From Phyllobacteriaceae bacterium (lineage in GTDB: Bacteria > Pseudomonadota > Alphaproteobacteria > Rhizobiales > Devosiaceae), in assembly GCA_012799265.1 (NCBI GenBank), contig JAAZLP010000007.1, forward strand, positions 1 to 9,324: 9,324 nucleotides of DNA. Reading direction: 5' to 3'. Within the stretch, counting starts at the first letter, position 1, and the number at the start of each line of letters is the position of its first letter. The notes beneath the pieces were generated by a model. That model saw only the letters and a program-made list of their open reading frames with translations, ran no database searches and was not told where the DNA came from. The translations under genes were made by a program, and so were the position numbers. Below are positions 1 to 8,068 of the stretch, piece after piece.

Positions 1-1665
1 CGCCAGCCGCTTGTCGCTGGCGCCGGCGCTCGAGACGATGACAAATTCATCGCCGCCGATACGGGCGACGAAATCGGTCTCGCGGCAATTTTCGCGCAAT
101 ATCCGGCTGGCATGGATCAGCATGGCGTCGCCCGCCGCGTGCCCCAGCGTGTCATTGATCTGCTTGAACCGATCAAGATCGATATGCAGCAGCGCGATCG
201 ACCCGCTGCCATGATAGCCATCCGCCGCGTGCCGCTTCAGCACCTCGTCGAGATAGCGCCGATTGGGCAGGCCGGTGAGGCTGTCATGGAGCGCATTATG
301 CTCGATGCGGATACGCGCCGTTTCAAGCTCGGCATTGCGCGCCCTTGCAATCTGGGTCGCCTCCCGCAGGCTTTCATTGCGCGCGACATCGGCTGTCACG
401 TCCCAGTTGACGCCGATGACCTTGGCACTCTGCCCCGGCTCATGGAAGAGCGAGGCCACCGAGCGGATATGCCGAATGCCGCCATCGCTGTGGATGATGC
501 GATAATCCGACTCATAACCCCCCTCGCGGATTATGCGGTCGACATCAGCTTCCGCCCGTTCTCGGTCAGCCGGATGAACCAGGTTCAGCCATTCCTCATT
601 GCTGCGCTTCTTGCCATCGGGCGTCAGCCCATAGACCTCATAGGTCCGATCGTCCCAGTGTTCTTCCCCCGTGACCGGGTCCAGCTCCCAGACGCCGATC
701 TTGGATACATCCAGCGCCAGGTTCAGCCGCCGCGTCACCTGCGACAGCTCCGCCTCGCGCGCCCGCAATTCGCGGATATGATCGTGGCGCTGGCCGATCA
801 TCCGTGCCGTGATGACGATCGGCAGCAGCACCAGCGCGGCAGCGGCCAGCAGCATCAAACGCAGTGACCAGATGGCAAAATTGTCCGGCGTCCAGCCGCC
901 CTTGGGCACTGCCGCGAGCCGCCAGCTGCCCGCAGGCAGCACGACCGAAGCCGTGACCGGCGAAAGCCCGCTGAGGTCCGGCCCATAAAAGCGCGCGCCT
1001 GATGCTCCGGAGCCATCCTGGCCGGTAATGGAAATATCGAGATTGAGCCCGGGTGCGTATAGGCCGCTATCGGCATAGAGCTTGTCGACGTCGAGAATAG
1101 CCGAGATCACGCCCCAGAAACGGCGATCCTCGTCTTCACCCGTATAGACCGGAAACCGCCCGACAAACGCCTGGCCGCCCTGCACCAGCTCAACCGGACC
1201 AGCAACACTGAGCTGTCCCGTTTCCATGACACGTCGCACGGCATCCCACTGCGCTGCGTTCTCCCGATAGTCGAGCCCGATCGCCCCACGATTGGGCTCA
1301 TAGGGATAGGTCATGGTGACGACCAGGTCGGGCGCTGCTGCAACAGAGCGCAGCTGGCTGTCATCGACAAAGAGGTTTTGCGCCAGCGCCGCGTAGCGCG
1401 CCTGGTCCATGTCCGGCTCGGTGGAAATGGTGGCGACCAGCCCCTTCACCAGCTGGATATTGCTCGACACATTGCCTTCGAGCTTGGCGCGGATTACCGA
1501 CAGCTGCGCCAGCGTTTCGGCGCGTAGCCTGGCCTCGATGATCTGGTGGTTCTGCCGGTCGAGCAAGACACCGGCGACCAGCAGGACGGCAATCGCTACC
1601 AGCGCCGGCACCAGCATGGTGCGCGGCCAGTTCGTCCTCTGTGTATCGGCCCCCGCCTGAAACAT
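1..1665 (-). CDS. Membrane-bound diguanylate cyclase with CHASE, PAS and GGDEF domains (3' end cut by window edge)
   Basis: The protein makes the second messenger c-di-GMP from two GTP, probably in response to a ligand sensed outside the cytoplasmic membrane. 555 codons are visible and none is a stop. In order: a membrane segment at residues 16-35; a periplasmic region of about 225 residues resembling a CHASE domain (IGLDYRENAAQWDAV then GRFPVY); a second membrane segment at 263-285; a short helical linker; a PAS_3-type domain at about 312-425 (WELDPVTGE, W326); a second helical linker; and a GGDEF domain opening with HDSLTGLPNRR near 460. The catalytic GGDEF is at 537-541. An inhibitory-site RETD lies at 528-531, exactly five residues before it, so product feedback is expected. 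The ATG at 1665 is the first start after an in-frame TAG at 1699-1701, and AGAAGAG lies just upstream. The end of the GGDEF domain and any EAL domain lie outside the window, so a dual cyclase/phosphodiesterase cannot be excluded. It starts 113 bases after the epimerase stop on the same strand. Confidence 0.9.
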   Translation of the reverse strand, partial: MFQAGADTQRTNWPRTMLVPALVAIAVLLVAGVLLDRQNHQIIEARLRAETLAQLSVIRAKLEGNVSSNIQLVKGLVATISTEPDMDQARYAALAQNLFVDDSQLRSVAAAPDLVVTMTYPYEPNRGAIGLDYRENAAQWDAVRRVMETGQLSVAGPVELVQGGQAFVGRFPVYTGEDEDRRFWGVISAILDVDKLYADSGLYAPGLNLDISITGQDGSGASGARFYGPDLSGLSPVTASVVLPAGSWRLAAVPKGGWTPDNFAIWSLRLMLLAAAALVLLPIVITARMIGQRHDHIRELRAREAELSQVTRRLNLALDVSKIGVWELDPVTGEEHWDDRTYEVYGLTPDGKKRSNEEWLNLVHPADRERAEADVDRIIREGGYESDYRIIHSDGGIRHIRSVASLFHEPGQSAKVIGVNWDVTADVARNESLREATQIARARNAELETARIRIEHNALHDSLTGLPNRRYLDEVLKRHAADGYHGSGSIALLHIDLDRFKQINDTLGHAAGDAMLIHASRILRENCRETDFVARIGGDEFVIVSSAGASDKRLA

Positions 1666-1771
1666 CCGCTCTTCTGCCCGCCTTTTGTTGGCTGCATTCT
1701 AGGGGCGGATGAATTGACAAGAACCTTAAGTGCCGGTCGATGTGAAAGCGTGGTAAACGCCAAGCAAAGAC

Positions 1772-1799
1772 CGTAGTTCTACGAAGAAGAAATTTCTTC
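1772..1799. repeat. Two adjacent short perfect palindromes at the 3' end of the epimerase gene
   Basis: CGTAGTTCTACG (1772-1783) overlaps the epimerase stop codon, and GAAGAAATTTCTTC (1786-1799) lies in its last codons. Each reads the same on both strands apart from the two central bases of the first. As RNA hairpins both are weak (4-5 bp stems) and no clear T-run follows on the minus strand, so they are poor candidates for an intrinsic terminator. They may be chance, a protein site or an mRNA 3'-end feature. Confidence 0.4.
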
Positions 1800-2188
1800 C
1801 AGCTCGATCAATGTGCCGTCGAAATCTTTCGGATGCAGGAAGACGACCGGATTACCATGGGCGCCGATTTTCGGCTTCCCGTCGCCCAGCACCCGAGCGC
1901 CCTCCGCCTGCAGTTTTGCCACCGCGTCGGCGATACTTGGCACTTCAAAGCAGATGTGATGCATGCCGCCCGACGGGTTCTTGTCGACAAACCCCTGAAT
2001 GGTCGAGCCTTCGCCAAGCGGCTCCAGCAGTTCCACCTTGGTGTTGCCGGTGTCGACAAAGACGACCGTCACCCCATGCTCGGGCAAAGCCTGCGGCTCC
2101 CCGACATTGGCCCCCAGCTGATCGCGATATTTCTTCGCCGCCGCTTCGAGATTGGGAACGGCGATAGCGATGTGATTGAGACGACCGA

Positions 2189-2192
<4 letters not shown>
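1779..2192 (-). CDS. mce: Methylmalonyl-CoA epimerase
   Basis: This enzyme interconverts (S)- and (R)-methylmalonyl-CoA, linking the carboxylase product to the stereoisomer the mutase needs. It is 137 residues, the usual size for this cytoplasmic member of the vicinal oxygen chelate fold. Two beta-alpha-beta modules are visible. The N-terminal LNHIAIAV gives His7, GMHHICFEV gives His78/79 and GTLIELEE gives Glu130, matching the metal-ligand positions of the family. KVELLEP (residues 52-58) is also typical of the epimerase branch. The ATG overlaps the mutase TGA as ATGA (2189-2192). No good Shine-Dalgarno sits at the right distance, so translation probably relies on re-initiation by ribosomes leaving the mutase frame. 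The main alternative within this superfamily is a generic VOC-family dioxygenase or lyase, but the adjacent mutase and carboxylase make that unlikely. Confidence 0.95.
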
Positions 2193-4315
<2,123 letters not shown>

Positions 4316-4322
4316 GGCCGGT

Positions 4323-4328
4323 CTCCTC
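4323..4328 (-). promoter_or_regulatory. Shine-Dalgarno site of the methylmalonyl-CoA mutase gene
   Basis: GAGGAG on the minus strand, seven bases before the ATG at 4315. It decides between this start and the in-frame ATG at 4360, which lacks a comparable site. Confidence 0.8.
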
Positions 4329-4338
4329 GTATTGCTGG

Positions 4339-4364
4339 CTTTGTGGCGAGATCGCGCCACAGAG
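4339..4364. repeat. Hairpin in the pccA-mutase gap
   Basis: The arms TGTGGCG (4342-4348) and CGCCACA (4355-4361) pair perfectly around a six-base loop, and CTT/GAG on the outer side extends the stem. It lies between the C/G-rich palindrome at 4374-4394 and the mutase Shine-Dalgarno. With no T-run after it on the minus strand it is not a standard terminator. It may be part of the same mobile or dispersed repeat, or an mRNA stability or processing structure. Confidence 0.55.
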
Positions 4365-4373
4365 TGGAGTTCA

Positions 4374-4405
4374 CCCTCCCCCTTGAGGGGAGGGCTGGGA
4401 GGGGG
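4374..4405. repeat. C/G-rich palindromic element in the pccA-mutase gap, probable dispersed intergenic repeat
   Basis: CCCTCCCC (4374-4381) pairs with GGGGAGGG (4387-4394), an 8-bp perfect stem with a five-base loop. A second G-run, GGGAGGGGG, follows at 4397-4405, so the left arm can also pair with an alternative right arm. From memory, similar C-run/TTGA/G-run palindromes followed by a second G-run occur repeatedly between genes of Hyphomicrobiales, so I read this as one copy of such a family. Only one copy is in this window, so repetition is not shown here. It sits entirely in non-coding DNA inside the operon. Confidence 0.6.
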
Positions 4406-4424
4406 TTCTTATGAAGACGCCCCA

Positions 4425-6407
4425 TCACACCGCTTCAAACTCGATCATCACCGCATCAACGGCCAGCACGGCGCCCGGTGCCACATGCACCTTCTTCACG
4501 CGCGCCCGCTTCTGCGCCCTGAGCACATTTTCCATCTTCATGGCTTCGACAATGGCCAGCGCCTGGCCGTCTTCGACCACATCGCCTTCCTTGACGTCGA
4601 CGCGCACCACCTGACCCGGCATCGGGCAGAGCAGGTACTTGCTCATATCGGGCGGTACCTTGATCGGCATGTGCGAAAGATATTTCGCAATATGCGGACG
4701 CAGCACCACAACCTTGAGGTCAGCCCCGCGATAACGGATGCGGAAGCCCGACGTCGTCGGCGTTACCTTGAGCACGGCATGCCGCCCGCCCGACCAGTCG
4801 AGATGGGCGATGCTGTCGCCCGGCTGCCAGGTCACGCGCACGGCTTCCGAGCGCCAGTCGAGATCGACCAGAATGTCGGGCCCCTGCTGGTGCAACACGA
4901 CCTTTTCGGCCTTGTCGCCCACCTGCACATGCCACTGGCTCTCCGCCTGCGCGCCGGTGCGACGCTGGTCGCGCCGCGCCATGAGCACGGCGGCGGCCGC
5001 CACCACGTCGAAATGGTGCTCATCGCTCAACTGGGCGCCCTGGAAACCTTCAGGGAATTCCTCGGCGATATAGCCCGTCGTCAGCCGACCTTCGCGGAAG
5101 CGGTCCTGCTCCATCACGGTCGAGAGGAAGGGCAGGTTATTGCCAACCCCTTCAACCTCAAAACTGTCGAGCGCGATGGCCATGGCGTCCACGGCCTCGA
5201 TGCGCGTCGGCGCCCAGGTGCAGAGCTTGGCGATCATCGGATCGTAGAAGGTCGAGATTTCGCCGCCTTCAAAAACGCCGGTGTCATTGCGCACGACCAG
5301 CGTTTCGGAAACGCTTTCCGCCGGTGGGCGATACCGCGTCAACCGGCCCGTCGAGGGCAGGAAGTTGCGATAAGGATCTTCGGCATAGAGGCGGCTTTCA
5401 ATGGCCCAGCCATTGCGCTGCACCTGGTCCTGCGTCAGCGGCAGCTTTTCGCCATTGGCGACGCGCAGCATCAGCTCCACAAGATCAAGCCCGGAGATCA
5501 GCTCGGTCACCGGATGCTCCACCTGGAGACGGGTATTCATTTCGAGGAAGTAGAAGTTCCGGTCCTTGTCGACGATGAATTCCACCGTGCCCGCGCTGCG
5601 ATAACCCACAGCCTTGGCCAGTGCGACCGACTGCTCGCCCATGGCCTTGCGCGTGGCTTCATCGAGGAAAGGCGAGGGCGCCTCTTCGATCACCTTCTGG
5701 TTGCGACGCTGGATCGAGCATTCGCGCTCATTGAGATAGAGCACATTGCCATGGCTATCCGCGATCAGCTGGATTTCGATATGGCGCGGTTCGGTGACGA
5801 ACTTTTCGATGAAGATGCGATCATCGCCAAAGGACGAGGCCGCTTCCGACTTCGAGCGCTCAAAACCCTCGCGGGCTTCATCGTCGTTCCAGGCAATACG
5901 CATACCCTTGCCGCCGCCACCGGCAGAGGCCTTGATCATCACTGGGTAGCCGATGGATTTCGAAATCGCGACAGCCTCTTCGGCGTCGGCGATCAGACCC
6001 ATATGGCCCGGCACGGTCGAAACACCAGCCTCGGCGGCAAGCTTTTTCGAAGTGATCTTGTCGCCCATGGCTTCAATGGCCTTGGGGCCCGGGCCGACAA
6101 AAATGATGCCTTCGGCTTCCAGCGCGGCGGAGAACGACGCGTTCTCGGAGAGGAACCCATAGCCGGGATGTACAGCCTGAGCGCCCGTCTGCTTGCACGC
6201 CGCAATGATGCGATCCGCCAGCAGGTAAGAATCCTTGGCCGCGGAGCCACCGATATGCACCGCCTCGTCGGCCATGCGCACATGCAGGGCTTCCTTGTCG
6301 GCGTCGGAATAAACCGCCACCGTCGCAATGCCCATCTTCTTTGCCGTCTTGATGACCCGGCAGGCAATCTCGCCACGATTGGCGATGAGGAGTTTGGTGA
6401 TGGTCAT
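4425..6407 (-). CDS. pccA: Propionyl-CoA carboxylase alpha subunit (biotin carboxylase plus biotin carrier)
   Basis: This subunit carboxylates its own biotin with ATP and bicarbonate, and the beta subunit then passes the carboxyl group to propionyl-CoA. It is 660 residues, the usual length. In order: biotin carboxylase N-domain (KLLIANRGEIACRV at 5-18); ATP-grasp domain with the glycine-rich loop GGGGKGM at 163-169, RECSIQRRNQK and the active-site EMNTRLQVEHP at 289-299 (Arg293 corresponds to Arg292 of E. coli AccC); biotin carboxylase C-domain; a BT-like linker at about 460-580 that docks the beta subunit; and a C-terminal carrier domain with EAMKMEN, where Lys624, 36 residues from the end, takes the biotin. 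The ATG at 6407 is chosen because TGAGGAG lies six bases upstream and the protein then begins as family members do. An open frame extends 35 codons further up but overlaps pccB. A 3-methylcrotonyl- or acetyl-CoA carboxylase alpha chain is the alternative, made unlikely by pccB and the mutase next door. Confidence 0.95.
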   Translation of the reverse strand: MTITKLLIANRGEIACRVIKTAKKMGIATVAVYSDADKEALHVRMADEAVHIGGSAAKDSYLLADRIIAACKQTGAQAVHPGYGFLSENASFSAALEAEGIIFVGPGPKAIEAMGDKITSKKLAAEAGVSTVPGHMGLIADAEEAVAISKSIGYPVMIKASAGGGGKGMRIAWNDDEAREGFERSKSEAASSFGDDRIFIEKFVTEPRHIEIQLIADSHGNVLYLNERECSIQRRNQKVIEEAPSPFLDEATRKAMGEQSVALAKAVGYRSAGTVEFIVDKDRNFYFLEMNTRLQVEHPVTELISGLDLVELMLRVANGEKLPLTQDQVQRNGWAIESRLYAEDPYRNFLPSTGRLTRYRPPAESVSETLVVRNDTGVFEGGEISTFYDPMIAKLCTWAPTRIEAVDAMAIALDSFEVEGVGNNLPFLSTVMEQDRFREGRLTTGYIAEEFPEGFQGAQLSDEHHFDVVAAAAVLMARRDQRRTGAQAESQWHVQVGDKAEKVVLHQQGPDILVDLDWRSEAVRVTWQPGDSIAHLDWSGGRHAVLKVTPTTSGFRIRYRGADLKVVVLRPHIAKYLSHMPIKVPPDMSKYLLCPMPGQVVRVDVKEGDVVEDGQALAIVEAMKMENVLRAQKRARVKKVHVAPGAVLAVDAVMIEFEAV

Positions 6408-6413
6408 GTGTCG

Positions 6414-6420
6414 CTCCTCA
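6414..6420 (-). promoter_or_regulatory. pccA Shine-Dalgarno overlapping the pccB stop codon
   Basis: TGAGGAG on the minus strand carries the pccB stop (TGA, 6418-6420) and the GAGGAG (6414-6419) that serves pccA six bases downstream. The layout suggests coupled translation, which would help keep the two subunits of the complex in step. Confidence 0.8.
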
Positions 6421-7950
6421 CAACGGGATGTTGTCGTGCTTCTTCTTCGGGCCCTGAACCGCCTTGTGGCGGAGGGTCGAGAAGGCGCGGATGACGCGGC
6501 GGCGCGTGCCATGCGGCATGATCACGTCGTCGATAAAGCCGCGATCGGCGGCGACAAATGGATTGGCAAAGCGCGCCTCATATTCGGCCGTGCGCTGGGC
6601 GATCTTTTCCTTGTCGCCCAGTTCCGAGCGATAAAGGATTTCCGTCGCGCCCTTGGCACCCATCACCGCGATTTCCGCTGATGGCCAGGCATAGTTGACG
6701 TCCGCCTTGATGTGCTTGGACGCCATCACGTCATAGGCGCCGCCATAGGCTTTTCGCGTGATAACGGTGACAAGCGGCACAGTGGCTTCCGAGTACGCGA
6801 ACAAGAGCTTGGCGCCATGCTTGATGATGCCGCCATATTCCTGCGCCACGCCGGGCAGGAACCCGGGCACGTCGACAAAGGTCAGGATCGGAATTTCAAA
6901 GCTGTCGCAGAAGCGGATGAACCGCGCGGCCTTCTTCGACGCATTGATGTCGAGACACCCGGCCAGCACCAGCGGCTGATTGGCGACGACGCCCACCGTC
7001 TGCCCATCGAGCCGGATGAAGCCGATGAGGATATTGCCCGCGTGGTTCTTCTGCAGCTCGAGGAATTCCCCCTCGTCGGCCACGGTCTCGATGACCTCGC
7101 GCATGTCATAGGGCTTGGTCGCGCTATCGGGGATGATGGTGTCGAGCTTGTCGTCGCGCCGGTCGATCGGATCATGGCTCGGCAGCCGCGGCGGCTTCTG
7201 CCCGGCAGCGAGCGGCAGATAGGAGAAGAGACGGCGCACTTCGAGCAGCGTCTCGATGTCATTCTCAAAGGCCGCGTCGGCCACCGAGGAAATCTTGGTA
7301 TGCGTTGACGCGCCGCCCAACTCTTCCTGCGTGACGATCTCATTCGTCACCGTCTTCACCACATCCGGGCCAGTCACGAACATATAGCTCGTGTCCTCGA
7401 CCATGTAGATGAAGTCGGTCATCGCGGGCGAATAGACCGCGCCGCCCGCACAGGGCCCCATGATCACCGAAATCTGCGGCACAGCGCCCGAGGCCTGCAC
7501 ATTGCGCCAGAACACGTCGGCATAGCCGCCCAGCGCCGCCACGCCTTCCTGAATGCGCGCGCCACCAGAGTCATTGAGCCCGATCACCGGCGCGCCATTC
7601 TGCATGGCGAGATCCATGATCTTGCAGATCTTCTGCGCATGGGTTTCGCTCAGCGAGCCGCCGAAGACGGTAAAATCCTGGCTGAACACATAGACCATGC
7701 GCCCGTCGATCGTGCCCCAGCCGGTCACCACGCCATCGCCCGGGATGATCGTCTCATCCATGCCAAAATCCTTGGCGCGGTGGGTGACGAACATGTCGTA
7801 TTCTTCAAAGCTGCCCGGATCGAGCAGCACATCGAGCCGCTCGCGCGCGGTCAGCTTGCCCTTGCTGTGCTGGGTATCGATACGGCGCTGTCCGCCGCCC
7901 AGCCGCGCTTCCTCGCGCCGCGTCTCTAGGGCGGAAAGAATATCCTGCAT
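6418..7950 (-). CDS. pccB: Propionyl-CoA carboxylase beta subunit (carboxyltransferase)
   Basis: The subunit transfers carbon dioxide from carboxybiotin on PccA to propionyl-CoA, giving (S)-methylmalonyl-CoA. It is 510 residues, the standard length. Two crotonase-fold halves are visible. The first holds GGARIQEGV and MGPCAGGAVYSP (Gly169-Gly170, first oxyanion hole). The second holds ITRKAYGGAYDVMASKH (Gly403-Gly404, second oxyanion hole) and AWPSAEIAVMGAKGA. Asp407 in GGAYDVM matches the residue that in Streptomyces PccB favours propionyl-CoA over acetyl-CoA, which supports the name. The ATG at 7950 has GAGGAG eight bases upstream and gives the typical MQDILSALE start. A GTG at 7971 in the same frame would put that Shine-Dalgarno inside the coding region and is rejected. 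It is the first gene of the minus-strand operon, and its promoter must lie in the 118 bases shared with the divergent regulator. Confidence 0.96.
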   Translation of the reverse strand: MQDILSALETRREEARLGGGQRRIDTQHSKGKLTARERLDVLLDPGSFEEYDMFVTHRAKDFGMDETIIPGDGVVTGWGTIDGRMVYVFSQDFTVFGGSLSETHAQKICKIMDLAMQNGAPVIGLNDSGGARIQEGVAALGGYADVFWRNVQASGAVPQISVIMGPCAGGAVYSPAMTDFIYMVEDTSYMFVTGPDVVKTVTNEIVTQEELGGASTHTKISSVADAAFENDIETLLEVRRLFSYLPLAAGQKPPRLPSHDPIDRRDDKLDTIIPDSATKPYDMREVIETVADEGEFLELQKNHAGNILIGFIRLDGQTVGVVANQPLVLAGCLDINASKKAARFIRFCDSFEIPILTFVDVPGFLPGVAQEYGGIIKHGAKLLFAYSEATVPLVTVITRKAYGGAYDVMASKHIKADVNYAWPSAEIAVMGAKGATEILYRSELGDKEKIAQRTAEYEARFANPFVAADRGFIDDVIMPHGTRRRVIRAFSTLRHKAVQGPKKKHDNIPL

Positions 7951-7958
7951 ATGCGGGG

Positions 7959-7964
7959 CTCCTC
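7959..7964 (-). promoter_or_regulatory. pccB Shine-Dalgarno site
   Basis: GAGGAG on the minus strand, eight bases before the ATG at 7950. It selects this ATG over the in-frame GTG at 7971. Confidence 0.8.
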
Positions 7965-8022
7965 TGATCACTGGGCGCCTTTTTACGCGCGCGATGCCCC
8001 CGCCCCAAGACAGGAAAGGGCA

Positions 8023-8058
8023 TGTGTGCTACAATCACACAAGTGTAGCTTTGTAATT
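8023..8058. promoter_or_regulatory. Candidate operator and divergent promoter with nested inverted repeats
   Basis: This is the most AT-rich patch of the 118-base region between pccB and the regulator gene. Three overlapping inverted repeats are visible: TGTGTG (8023-8028) with CACACA (8036-8041); GCTACA (8028-8033) with TGTAGC (8044-8049); and ACAC (8037-8040) with GTGT (8043-8046). TGTAAT at 8052-8057 is a fair -10 box for the plus-strand regulator; no good -35 box goes with it. For pccB on the minus strand, TTACAA (8051-8056) could be a -35 box, but the matching -10 is poor. Regulators of this family bind inverted repeats near the genes of propionyl-CoA use, so operator function is inferred from position and symmetry, not shown. 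Confidence 0.5.
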
Positions 8059-8068
8059 TTGTGGGGTT

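Noticed and set aside
112..867. A 251-codon plus-strand frame at the left end
   Set aside because: It lies opposite the cyclase gene, whose minus-strand translation gives PAS and GGDEF domains with intact motifs.
4316..4360. Longer mutase start at 4360 adding 15 residues
   Set aside because: The extra residues MARSRHKASNTRRPA are encoded by the intergenic hairpin, have no Shine-Dalgarno, and the GAGGAG at 4323-4328 points to 4315.
4339..4394. Reading the gap hairpins as a rho-independent terminator after pccA
   Set aside because: Neither hairpin is followed by a T-run on the minus strand, and the mutase downstream belongs to the same pathway, so full termination there is unlikely.
6408..6512. 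Longer pccA start at 6512
   Set aside because: It would overlap the pccB coding end and add an Arg/Ser-rich tail before the conserved MTITKLLIANRGE start, which has its own strong ribosome site.
6712..7308. A 198-codon plus-strand frame opposite pccB
   Set aside because: It is an antisense shadow of the carboxyltransferase gene with no recognisable domain.
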